Assembly (NCBI GenBank): GCA_030847615.1
Contig: JAUMIR010000005.1
Span: 57,749,001-57,813,000, forward strand
Direction of reading: 5' to 3'
Length of the DNA stretch: 64,000 bases
Source: Gambelia wislizenii
Taxonomy: Eukaryota; Chordata; Lepidosauria; Squamata; Crotaphytidae
Shown here one piece after another: positions 1 to 9,612 of the stretch. The notes below the pieces were generated by a model. That model saw only the letters and a program-made list of their open reading frames with translations. It was not told where the DNA came from and ran no database searches. Both the position numbers and the translations under genes were made by a program. The stretch's first letter is position 1. Every line of letters starts with the position of its first letter.

Positions 1-1106
1 GGTCTCTCCGAGATGTTCCCGAGACCACTCTGGCTGCCATATTTTGTACCAACTGAAGTTTCCGGACCAAGCACGAGGGTAGCCCCGTGTAGAGCGCATT
101 GCAGAAATCTAGATGAGAGGTTACCAGCGTGTGCACCACAGTCTCAAGGTCCCTTACTTCCAAGAAAGGACGCATCTGGTGTATCAGCCAAAGCTGATAA
201 CAAGCGCTCCTGACCGTCACATTCACCTGACTAGTCATCTGAAGTGATGAATCAAGGAGCACCCCCCAGACTGCGAACACAGTCCTTAACGGAGAGCGTG
301 ACCCCGTCCAGGACTGGAGGTTGCAATCCAACTCCTGGTTTCGGGGCTGCTACCGTGAGCACCTCCGTTTTGTCTGGATTTAATCTCAATCTGTTTTTCC
401 TCATCCAGCCCACTGTTACTGTTTAAGACAGTCATTAAGAGGAGAGATGCCATTGGAATTCGAGGCCGATGATCGGGACAAGGAGAAATAGATCTGGGTT
501 TCATCAGCATACTGATAACACCCAGCCCCATAACTCTGAATAATCTTACCCAGCGGCTTCATATAGATGTTAAACAGCATTGGGGACAGGATGGCGCCCT
601 GCAGAACGCCACAAGTAAGCTCCTTTCTGCTGGAGCAGCTGTTCCCGAGCCGCACCCTCTGGGACCTGCCCGAGAGGAAGGACCGGAACCACTGGAGTGC
701 AGTGCCTCTGATTCCTAACCCACTCAGGCGATCCAGGAGAATGCTATGATCTATCGTATCGAAAGCCGCTGAGAGGTCCAGAAGCACCAACAGGGACACA
801 TTACCCCTGTTGATGCTTAGATGCAGATCATCGGTCAAGGCAACCATGGCAGTCTCAACTCCAAATCCTGTCCTGAAGCCAGTTTCAAATGGGTCTAGAT
901 AATCAGTTTCATCCAAGACCACTTGGAGTTGAAGAGCAACTGCCCTCTCGATCACCTTACTCACAATTGGTAACATAGAAACCGCCCTATAGTTGTTCAT
1001 GTCCAGGGGGTCTAGGGAAGGTTTTTTCAGGAGCGGCCTAACCGCCGCTTCCTTTAAACAGGATGGAACACCCCCTTCCCTGAGGGATGCATTGATGATG
1101 TCCTTA
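1..1106 (-). pseudogene. L2-clade LINE ORF2 (reverse transcriptase), 5'-truncated and broken
   Basis: Minus-strand remnant of a non-LTR retrotransposon polymerase, the enzyme that copies element RNA into a nicked chromosomal target. The best frame (1135 to 416) reads 239 residues with RT motifs in order: NYRAVSM near residue 48, LLDLSAAFDTID near 118 (catalytic Asp 120), GVLQGAILSP near 177, and YADET near 209. The last should be YADD, so one catalytic Asp is Glu. A stop ends the frame at 416. The C-terminal part (WMRKNRLRLNPDKTEV and onward) continues in another frame toward the window edge, so the 3' end lies outside. The DLSAAFDTID style and the downstream NPDKTEV block point to L2 rather than CR1. 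The 5' end stops at about 1106, where it abuts half of an inverted-repeat transposon. Inactive. Clade assignment is by recognition only. Confidence 0.8.
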
Positions 1107-1440
1107 AGGATGAGCACAGGGGGCGGGGCTAGCAAAGAGGGAAAGCAGGTGCAGCAGCCATGTTGGATTTTTGGCTAAGCGAGGATCAAAGTCGATCAAA
1201 CAGTGATCTCATACTTTTATTTATTCATTTATTTGTAAATATGAAGTGTTGCTTGTGCGCACCCTGGGAAACTTTTTTTTAAATTGGCAGTGGCAGATTT
1301 AAAATCGTGAGTAAGTCATTCACGGCGGCCATCTGGCTAGGGGGTCATGCAGAGTTTAGGGGGGCTCTTTTGGCCATGTAGACAGGTCGCATGATTGCAA
1401 ACACCTGCCTTTCTAAACATGTTTGTGTCCCCCACCCTTG
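1107..1440 (+). mobile_element. Right half of 0.6-kb nonautonomous DNA transposon (family A)
   Basis: This matches the right half of a repeat found at least six more times here (24343, 29705, 34616, 39263, 44251, 60267). Shared landmarks in order are a GC-rich 'cagggggcgggg' block, 'ccatgttggattttt', 'gtgcgcacc', 'ggcagatttaaaa', 'gagtaa.tcac', 'gccatct' and a weakly kept 'gtagacaggtc' near the end. It has no coding capacity. The left half is missing because the L2 fragment takes its place, which suggests the L2 landed in this copy and the left half lies beyond the window. The right border is approximate. Confidence 0.65.
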
Positions 1441-2250
1441 CATAGCCAAGATCTAAGGTTAAGTGACTGCTGCGTACAAACTCAATGAGTCAGTAGAGAA
1501 AGCCAAATCCTAACATAGGAACAGGTAGAAATGGCAGCAAACGCAATTGTAGAAACACCAGAAGTGTTAAGTGTTGCTGAGTTCAATGGATGCTACTCCC
1601 AGATAAGTGGACATAGCATTGCATCCTAAGTGACTACTTAAAACAGCTCCCATCAAATGATGTGGGGTCTTTGCTACATTTGTGGTTTCCTTCCCCCTTG
1701 TTTTCTAATCCTTCAAAAAGAACCAAGATGTAAAACCTAGAAAGAATGAGTCATACAGCAGGAAAATCAGTTGGGAGAGGAGGAGCTCTAGATAAAAACA
1801 GAGACATGTTGATTGCATTGTTATTGCTTCAATTAAACTCAGCTTGATGAGTCAACAGCAAAAGACAAGAGGGCACTGGAAACAAGAGACTGAAACATAA
1901 CCAGTTACCAAACCCAATTAAGCCTGGAGCAGAAGGGGAAGCCAATGCTAAACATCCAGCTCAGAAACTTTCCCAGTCAAAGAAGAAGGAACAAAAGACT
2001 TTTGCTGTGATCCTTTAATGCAAGTTTGAAAACAAAGGCAGAATCAGACCTTGAAAAAGAATTCCCAAACAACACTATCAGTGGCCATGTTTGCTAGGGG
2101 ATGCTTGTAGTAACAGTCTAAAAAATGTAATTTTTCCAGGAACTGACAGGACAGAAACAAGCAAAAACAAAAATATGAATGAAGAAGGCAATGAAAGATC
2201 TTAAGGCCTTTCTGAAGTAACAAACAACCAGAAAAACAATGATAAAGCAC
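1441..2250. other. No recognised feature
   Basis: About 0.8 kb of AT-rich sequence. I see no conserved frame, RNA gene or repeat that I can name. It ends at the (GTT)n tail of the next SINE. Confidence 0.5.
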
Positions 2251-2497
2251 TTGTTGTTGTTGTTGTTGTTGTTGTTGTGTGCCTTCAAGTTACTTCTGAT
2301 TTAGGGCGACCCTATCATGGGATTTCCTTGGCAAGATTTGTTCAGAGGAGATTTGCCATTGCCTTCCTCAGAGGCTGAGAGAGTGTGACTTGCCAAAGAG
2401 CACCCAGTGAGTTTTCATGACCAAGTGGGGATTCAAACCCTGGCTTCTACAATTATAGTCCACCACTGAAACTACTACACCATGCACCATAGCTATA
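2251..2497 (-). mobile_element. tRNA-derived SINE, Sauria type
   Basis: Minus-strand SINE. Its tail is at the left as (TTG)n followed by 'tgtgccttcaagt', the reverse complement of the Bov-B-like 'acttgaaggcaca' end. The middle has the lizard SINE body ('ggcaagatttgttcagagga', 'ttgccattgccttcctc', 'gattcaaaccctgg'). The last of these is the reverse complement of a pol III B box. The tRNA-like head lies near 2490. About 250 bp is close to full length. It is noncoding and needs LINE enzymes in trans. Confidence 0.8.
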
Positions 2498-3504
2498 ATA
2501 ATACTTAACATACGAACCTGAATTCAAAGAAATATAATGACAACTAAGGAAAAAGGTGAAAAGGGTAATTATTTAAATCAGTTGAGGGCAGTATGTGCAC
2601 AGTTACTATTTGGCCTTGACATAAAATACCTCTATGATCCTCTCCAATGATAGCTAAAGGAAAAGAAAATCTTCAAGAAATGACTCCAGTCTGAGAGCTG
2701 GAGAGGTTTGAAGTACAAATCCACAAAACAGTGGTATTTTTATTATATACTGTCCACAGGCACCTGGGTTGGTTTGATTTTTTAAAAGCAAGCAAAGTAT
2801 GACACAAAGAAGAACAGTTTAACTATCCAGGCAAATATTTTCAAGCCTACACTTTGCAACTACAGAAGTGAAAGTGAATACCAGCAAAGCAGGCTCAGGT
2901 ATGTCTTACCAACTGCACAATTTACTTGCTAAGCAGTAAAGCAGACTCTGATTAAAGCAACATAATCTTCAACCACAATAATAGATTGACAGTACACTGC
3001 AACTCCCAAGATTGATTCTCTTCATATATGGCAGCAGCTTTATTACAAAATTTAACATAAACAAACCCCTATTTTATATAGCACCATCTTTGGAGTCTTA
3101 CAGTCTTCTACCCAGCCCTCAAAACAAACAACAGATGTGAAAAGATGCTTCACCTTTTAGACCAGGAGAAAAATCAGTCATCTAAGTTATTGGACACAGT
3201 GACTCACAAACAACAAATTCAACTAGCAAAGAACTCTGGAGAAAATCATTTTACAACTGAAGATCCAGCCAGTTTACTCAGTGCAAAACATTTCCATTGT
3301 AAAATGTGAGACAGCCTGGGAAAAAGCCTGACTGGTGGGAGAATGTACTGTATATTCCAAACTCCCTATAGATATATCAACAACACAATGATGTCTCCAC
3401 TTACAGAGGCATAGCTTTAAAGATGGTCATTTACAGAAGTAATTTCTAAGCAAGCATGGTTGGGGCCTTTAAACAATTTCCTAGGGACAATTAAACACAT
3501 TATA
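2498..3504. other. No recognised feature
   Basis: About 1 kb of AT-rich single-copy-looking sequence. No frame or repeat is recognisable. Confidence 0.5.
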
Positions 3505-3650
3505 GTGGGTGTGGTGGAAATCATCTGGCCCTCCAAATGTTGATGGAATGCAACTTCCAGTGGCCCCAGAAAGCAGACAATAGTAAGGAGGGCTGGGAGT
3601 TGCAATCCAACAATGTCATGAGGGCTGCATGATAACCTTCCTTAGTACTG
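3505..3650. mobile_element. hAT-like hairpin MITE (family C), degraded
   Basis: A short imperfect palindrome. The left 'catctggccctccaaatgttg' type sequence is mirrored on the right by 'caacaatgtcatgagggc'. The middle has 'ggagttgcaatccaac', the usual core of a very common lizard MITE. Similar copies lie at 16119, 18269, 48339 and 58285. No coding capacity. Borders are approximate. Confidence 0.55.
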
Positions 3651-3654
3651 GAGC

Positions 3655-3755
3655 AGGGCCGTAGCTCAGTTGGAGTGTGCATACTTTCCATACAGGAATA
3701 CTGTATATCAATGTATATCCATTTTGGTTCCAGTAGGTCTACCTGAAAATGAATA
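3655..3755 (+). mobile_element. tRNA-derived SINE head fragment
   Basis: 'ccgtagctcagttggagtg' resembles the 5' part of a tRNA with its pol III A box, and a decayed 'ttggttccag' follows where a B box would be. A real tRNA gene would have a 7-bp acceptor stem and a clean T arm, and neither can be formed here. I read it as an old SINE fragment. Confidence 0.45.
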
Positions 3756-4374
3756 ATGGAGCATTCAATATGAAAATTAATGCTATTCTCCACCCATGAT
3801 CTTGGGGAACTGCTGCCCAGCCTATACTGTGTAAGGTGGACCAATAGGGTCACCTGATATAACTTCCTACAGAGCGAGGTTTTGATTGCAAATGTGTACA
3901 AATACTGTGTATGTGATTTGAATAGCAAGGCCACTAACAGCCACAGTTTGTTCAAATGTACAGATCTTTTATCCAAGACCAAAGAGAACAGTTCTGCATG
4001 CTTGCAGGAGGTGCAAGCTGTGATATCCTGGTAAATCACAAAGACAGCTCCTCCTTTGCTCCAGAAAAATTCTTCAATGACATTAAAGCCAATCATGATT
4101 TGGTTTAGGTATGTTTGCTTATTTTACAATGAGAGACCAATCCAAAGGAGGAAGTATAACAAGGTCACTCTTTCATCTCCTGGCTCCTGCTGCTGCTTGC
4201 CTGTTTGGAGGGAGAAACTGAGCAGGCAGCAACTTCAAGAAAGAGGAGGAGCAGTCACAGCACCAGTTGCAAGAGGGCTAGAGGGCTTCAGAGATCAGTA
4301 ACAGCTCCCCCTCATTTGGGCCATGGGCAGGACCCACCAATACTGACCCTAGCTCAGTGTTTCTGACACTCAGT
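3756..4374. other. No recognised feature
   Basis: About 0.6 kb with no feature I can support. Confidence 0.45.
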
Positions 4375-4385
4375 ACTGGTGGCTT

Positions 4386-4601
4386 TAGATTTTCCTTGGG
4401 TTTTTTTCTGGGCTGTGAGGCCGTGTTCTGGAATGGTTTCTGATGTTTCGCCTGCATCCGTGGCTGGCATCCTCAGAGAATGCCAGCCACAGATGCAGGC
4501 GAAACATCAGAAAGAAACTATTCCAGAACACGGCCTCATAGCCCAGAAAAAAACCAAGGAAAATCTATGGATGCCAGCCGTGAAAGCTTTCGACTTCACA
4601 A
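4386..4601 (-). mobile_element. Penelope-like element terminal fragment, foldback form, with 11-bp target duplication
   Basis: Two arms of about 82-86 bp (4389-4470 and 4479-4564) are nearly perfect inverted repeats around an 8-base loop. A unique tail of about 37 bp ('ctatggatgccagccgtg' to 'cgacttcaca') follows the right arm. The insert is bounded by actggtggctt at 4375-4385 and 4602-4612, a perfect 11-bp target duplication. The arm and tail recur at 30609-30985 and 56104-56236. Known Penelope-like elements have terminal repeats in inverted or direct order, a one-sided extension of about 34 bp, and hammerhead ribozymes in the repeats. All three traits are seen here. No reverse transcriptase remains, so the class is inferred from the ends only. 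Confidence 0.65.
4438..4480 (-). ncRNA. Minimal hammerhead ribozyme with diminished stem III
   Basis: Read on the minus strand, the full core is present: stem I TTCT (4480-4477), CTGAGGA (4476-4470, fits CUGANGA), stem II closed by GCC and GGC, GAAA (4449-4446), C, cleavage triplet AUC (4444-4442), then AGAA (4441-4438) pairing with TTCT. Stem III is essentially absent, since GAAAC runs straight into AUC. Small hammerhead variants with a reduced stem III are known to accompany Penelope-like elements and to cleave as dimers. Predicted cleavage is after the C at 4442. Activity is inferred. Confidence 0.7.
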
Positions 4602-4612
4602 ACTGGTGGCTT

Positions 4613-6232
4613 CTATGGCAGTGGTGAGTCCACTCCAGGCACCTCTCCAAGGTGTCAAGCTCAATCCCCAAAATAGGTTTCACACTTTGGCTAGCTCTTC
4701 TGAAGTTTGAACTAAAAGCCAGAGTGGATACAACACCACCAAAACGGGAGTACCAACCACCACTGACTAATGTATTTTGATCAATGATAGAATAAGAAAG
4801 ATTACATTTGATTTTGTGCTCCTTTTTTACTTATGAGATTTTTGAATTGCAAGCAACCTGAGAGGCTATTTCAGGACAGCAGCTGGGAATTGTAAACCAC
4901 ATACCTTGTCAGTAGCACTGTGCAGACAAACCAATAAAGCATTCCTTTAGTTGGTGGGGGAAAAAAACTGCCCAATCCCTGGGAAACAGTAGTCATCACC
5001 TGGGACTTGAAGTTGTTAGGGAAGGAAAAGACTTGGCATGGGATTAGAGCAAATGAACTTTGAAAGTCCTCAGATTCAGTGTTTGCACATACATGGGTCT
5101 ATATCCAAGGTTCACAGTTTTTCTGGTAGCTGTTCATCAAAACATTTACCTTGCCAATTGGGACAACATTCATTAAATCTATGTTTGGTTTGTAAGTATT
5201 AGACTGGGCTGTTCAAATAAATAAGCAACCAAATTGCTGTAGGATATTTTGTTATTTATATTGAGCAGATTGCAGCAGAGCCCCAGTGCATCATGAGCTT
5301 CTGGTACAAAACAGGATACAAAACATGCAGGATGCTCCAGTAAAGTTATAAAGCAGAACTTACGTTTATTATGGCAGATAATACATCTTAGATAGGAAAA
5401 ATAGATAGATAGAAGAGAGTTATTTAACTTGGATGGAAGAGTCCCTAGAGCTGACTCTCATGAGTGCATGCCTCATATCACTGGCTTCTAGCTTCTGAGA
5501 CAAAGGGTTGTAAAACACTAAAACTTCTTGCAGCAAAGGGGAGGAAGTGACCTCTGCATGCAAGCAGAAAGTAAACACATATCAGGAACACACACACAGA
5601 AAGAGGTAAACAAGCACTGATGCTTCTTCTCTTCCAACAATTGCTTCCCTTCCCTTTTTAATGCTATTGTCAGCTATTTATGAAGATAGCATCCACAGTG
5701 CAGTAGAAGTTGGGGTGGGGTGGTGGTGGAAGATGCTGTGCCACCTGTCAAGCAGAACTTTTGGGAAAGCATCCATACCTTTTGGTTCATCATGCAGAAT
5801 ACATGCCACACGTGGCACAGTGAGGCAGTTTAAACCTGAATTATTCCTGAGTCTATACTATGATTACTGGCCACAAAACATTTGAAGGGGTGTTTGCTTT
5901 AAAGGACTATTGTTTTGCACACCTTCTTCCTGGAGTGGTGTGGTGAGAACTTAGTTCACCCATTAAAGAGCCAGGGAGAACCACTGAGTTGAGTATCTTT
6001 GTTATAATCTGTCCTGGCTGGGCGGGGATGTAAGAACAATAGTGGCTAAAAGCCCAAACCAGAACACCAAATTGAAAACATGGTCTTAGTAACTAAATAC
6101 CTTAATCACATTTGTACGACTTTATCACACAAGGCTGCCAAAGCAGAATTCCAGCAGGATGGATAGTAGCTCCTCTGGCTGTACATTATCACATGATTCC
6201 ATTCTGTCCTGTAGCCGCTTCATCTTCCATCA
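4613..6232. other. No recognised feature
   Basis: About 1.6 kb of AT-rich sequence with a short (GATA)-like run near 5400. Small frames here have no recognisable domain. I see no exon or RNA gene. Confidence 0.5.
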
Positions 6233-6253
6233 ATTTCTGGAGCCCTCCTTTTC
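6233..6253. repeat. Left target-site duplication of the L1 insertion
   Basis: This 21-bp stretch starts atttctggagc and ends ctccttttc. It recurs at 15351-15371 with one mismatch (position 6244 c versus g). It marks where the L1 entered the genome, and its T-rich end is typical of L1 endonuclease targets. Confidence 0.9.
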
Positions 6254-7061
6254 TTTTTTTCTTCTTCTTCCCCCCCCCCCCCCAAATATTTTTATTATCA
6301 AAATATTAAATCAACAGAAAATAAAGGAAAAATCAAAATGAAAGACAAAATCATACAATCTGTTGAGTCACACGTCTTATTCCATAAACTTCCCCATCCA
6401 TAAATCGTAATTTACTTCTATTCTTTAAGATCTTGGGCTTTATAACCGTCAAAAATCACCCATATTTTTACTAATGTATGTGTATGCATATATATATATA
6501 TATATGTATGTATGTATGTATGATATTACCTCTATAAGTTCTCTCCCTTGTCTAATGTGAAAAAACTCCCTAAACTCCTAAAAAAACCCAACCCCCCCAC
6601 AAATCTTCTACTATCTTCTAACCTTCTAAAATACCCTTCCCCTAACTAAACTTCCTGTCTGAAACTAGCTCTGCCTTACTGTCCTTTCTCTGTCCCATCT
6701 TATCACATGTTTCTATCTGTTTACTTTTGCTAAATCCATAAATTTCCCACTGTATTGCCCCTATCTAAAAGCACTTTAAAGCTATTAATTGAAGTCATTG
6801 TCTTTCGAAACTTACTATATCTCCGTTATCTCGTATTTCACTAGATTTGATGTTACTACTCGTATTGTTATGTTGAACTGTATTGCCATTGTCTGCTTAT
6901 TGGTATCTTTTATTTTTATTTATTTATTTGTAAGTTTGTTTGTTCATTCTTTATATTCCCTTATTCTCTCCATTTCCTTCTCTCTTTTCTGTCCCCCTTT
7001 TTTTCTTCTTCTTTTCCCCCCCTTTTTACTTCCTTTCCTGTTGGTGGGAAAAAATTAATTT
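6254..7061 (-). other. L1 3' untranslated region and tail
   Basis: No frame, T/C-rich on the plus strand. A C run near 6271-6283 corresponds to a G-rich stretch in the L1 RNA just before the A-rich tail. (TA)n and (TATG)n runs lie near 6485-6523. Confidence 0.7.
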
Positions 7062-8718
7062 TTATTTATGCATTAATTGCTGCCATTTCTCCCCATTATC
7101 CTTTAAAAAATTCGAGAAAGCTTTCCAATCTTCATGTCTTCCCAGTGATTTATTCTTCAGTAAAGTTGTCAATCTATCCAATTCAACCATTTCTCCGGTT
7201 TTTATGATCCAATCCTCCACTGTGGGAATTATTTTAGCCTTCCATACTTTTGCATACTTAATTCGCGCAGCCGTTAACATGTAGAACAGCATTTTACCAT
7301 GTTCCTTTTCCGTCTCGTCATCCATCATCCCCAAAAGATAGAGTTCTAGTTTGAATGGGATATTGATGTTTAGGATTCCATTTATAGTTTTTTGTATTGT
7401 TTTTCAATATTTGCCGGCTTCTTTACAAGTCCACCATAGGTGGAAGAAGGTGCCCATTTCGTGACCGTATTTCCAGCAGTTGCTTTTAGTGTTTTTATAC
7501 ATTCTTGATATTTTATATGGAGAGTAATGTCATCTCAGGTACATCTTATAGTTGTTCTCTCTAACATTTTGGCTTAAAGTATATTTCATCCGCTTGCTCC
7601 ACAGTTTCTCCCATTGCTTTAGTTCAATTTGGTGACCTATATTCTGAGCCCATTTTATCATTGCTTCTTTGATGACATTATCTTCTGTTTCCTATTCCAG
7701 CAGTACTTTATAAAATCTCATAATCATATTTTTATTCCCTGCTTGAACAATTTTGTCCCATGCTGATTTATTTGTTTCAATACCCTCTAATTTCTTATCC
7801 ATGTTATATCTTTCTTTTATCTGTCTATACAGATACCAATGGCACTCGATCCCTTCTGCTCCAAGTTCTTCTTGTGTTTTTATACGATGTTGGTTGTCCT
7901 TTCCCACTACCATGTCTTTGTAAGTGATCCACTTTTTCGATGGAATACCCTCTTTGCTGAAAAAGGCTTTGTGAGGGGATGTCCATATTGGAATGTTTGG
8001 ACATAGCCTTCCTTTATACTTTTTCCAGATTCTTAGTAATGGGCCTCTAATATAATGATTATTAAAGTCTTTGTTAATTTTATCTTTGCCGTACATGAGA
8101 TAAGCGTGGAAGCCAAATCTGTTACCTTCTCCCTCTATCCTCAAAAGTCTTTCATCCTCCAATGTGGTCCATTCTCTTATCCATGTCAGACAACTCGCCT
8201 CATAGTAGAGTCTCAAGTTGGGTACGCCAAAGCCTCCACATTCTCTAACGTCTTGCAGTATTTTCGTTTTGACTCTTGGCTTCCTGCCCGCCCAGATAAA
8301 CTTAGAGATGTCACGTTGCCATTTTTAAAAATCTATCTCATTACGGATAATCGGGAGCATTTGAAATAAAAATAGAAATTTTGGCAATACATTCATTTTT
8401 ATTGCCGATATGCATCCTAGAAAGGAGAGTTTCAAATTTTGCCAATTTTTTAATTCTTTCTTTATTTCCTCCGTTGTCTTCTTATAGTTATTTTGGAAGA
8501 GGCCTGAGTTTTTATTTGTAATGTTGATGCCCAAGTATTTTACTTTTTTGACTATTTATAAACCTGATTTCTTTTCCAGGGCACTTTTTTCTTTCTCAGT
8601 CATATTCTTTGTGATAATTACCATTTTGTCAACATTGACTTTTAATCCGGATACCGCCTCAAATTCTTTCAATATCTCTAAAACAGTAATTATCTTTTCC
8701 ATTGGGTCACCCAATAAT
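7062..8718 (-). pseudogene. L1 ORF2 C-terminal part (downstream of the copia insertion)
   Basis: Continuation of the L1 RT/C-terminal region. On the minus strand from 8718 it reads LGDPMEKIITVLEIL, then VSGLKVNVDKM, a stop, KYLGINITNKN, LGCISAIKMNVLPKFLFLFQ (8534-8325), a stop, WQRDISKFIWAGRKPR, NLRLYYEASCLTWIREW (8216-7692), and a last block ending at 7062 (DWIIKTGEMVELDRLTTLL). This order matches the thumb, YLG and C-terminal blocks of vertebrate L1 ORF2. At least three in-frame stops or shifts make it nonfunctional. Confidence 0.85.
8714..8718. repeat. Target-site duplication of the copia element (left); right copy at 14286-14290
   Basis: ATAAT lies directly before the 5' LTR and directly after the 3' LTR. 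A perfect 5-bp duplication is the size made by copia-type integrases. Joining the L1 across it restores the reading GATTTAGTGGTATTATTGGG on the minus strand, which confirms a clean insertion. Confidence 0.95.
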
Positions 8719-9394
8719 TGTTAAGGAAAATGCAACATGGGACATACAGTGAAAGAAATAAAATATGTATGTGAAAGTCACAATGACTAAGCAAGAGCAA
8801 TTATGGGGCTACACAGGTGAAACTGCTAATGTAATCTAAAAGGCCTGAGAGCCGAGGACAGAGGTACTGAATGCAGATTGGAAACACCTGAGAATCATTA
8901 AGTGTACAAGGTGAAATGTTGAAATACATGGGTTGGTCTTAAGCATGGATGGAACTATGTGGACCAATCTGAATGGAAGTACACACCCACTGGGTGGAAA
9001 CTAATTAGTGGGTGGTGATAAACAATGGCTATAAAATTGCAATGTTTGCCAATGTATTTGTGGTTGAGTAGAGGGGGAGTAGTTTGGAGATATTGTGGAG
9101 TAGTGTGTAGAGATTGTAATTTGTTGACCATATAGTATATTTATATAGAAGAATAAAGTAGGTTTTATATAAAACTACTGAGTTGCCTGAGTGAATCCTG
9201 GAAACGTTTTGGAGACACCTGGAGAAGAGTGAGAAGGCTTGGAGAGTTTGTCAGGATCTTCAGCCTATTCTCTGAAACTCTGCTGCTTAGGAGGAAAGCA
9301 TTAACCACTGATCTAAGCTGGTCAGCTCTGCTGCATAAAAAGGTGGTGAGTTTGAGCCAGAGGTGAAGAGCTACAACTCCCATCATCCCTGACA
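8719..9394 (+). repeat. 5' LTR of copia element
   Basis: Starts tgttaaggaaaatgc and ends catcatccctgaca. It holds a TATA-like tataaaa at 9030-9036 and an AATAAA at 9152-9157, placed as promoter and polyadenylation signals should be. This copy should act as the promoter. The last 25 or so bases resemble the core of a common lizard hairpin MITE. Confidence 0.95.
9030..9036 (+). promoter_or_regulatory. Putative TATA box of copia LTR
   Basis: tataaaa, about 120 bases before the AATAAA in the same LTR. That spacing suits transcription start and polyadenylation within one LTR. The 3' LTR equivalent is at 13921-13927. Inferred from position and sequence. Confidence 0.55.
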
Positions 9395-9395
9395 A

Positions 9396-9410
9396 GGGTT
9401 ATGGGCCCAG
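9396..9410 (+). promoter_or_regulatory. Primer-binding site matching the anticodon arm of initiator tRNA-Met
   Basis: gggttatgggcccag begins one base after the LTR. It is the reverse complement of ctgggcccataaccc, the anticodon stem and CAU loop of vertebrate initiator tRNA-Met. Most LTR elements pair with a tRNA 3' end. Drosophila copia instead uses the 5' half of initiator tRNA-Met cut in the anticodon loop, and this site fits that mechanism. The tRNA sequence is from general knowledge. The match covers 15 of 15 bases. Confidence 0.85.
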
Positions 9411-9612
9411 TTACTAGAGCACCCAGCATCCACAGAAGCTGAAAGTTCCAGAAAGTGGAAGAAAGCTTTGTGGACGACAGATCAGAGCAAGTTGTTTGTG
9501 CTGCACTGATAAGCCTCGTGAGTAAATCATTTTGTGTTTTGCTTAAGCCCAGACGGGTTGGCTGTGCATACTCAGAAGGACTGTGTCAAATTGAGTCACT
9601 GCACAAATCAAG
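9411..9612 (+). other. Copia leader
   Basis: About 200 bases between the primer site and the gag-pol ATG, presumably with packaging and dimerisation signals. gtgagt at 9518-9523 resembles a splice donor. The start codon context aatcaagATGG is favourable, with purine at -3 and G at +4. Confidence 0.5.

Noticed and set aside
3660..3730. tRNA gene (Ala-like 'gtagctcagt')
   Set aside because: No acceptor stem or complete T arm can be formed. It looks like a decayed SINE head.
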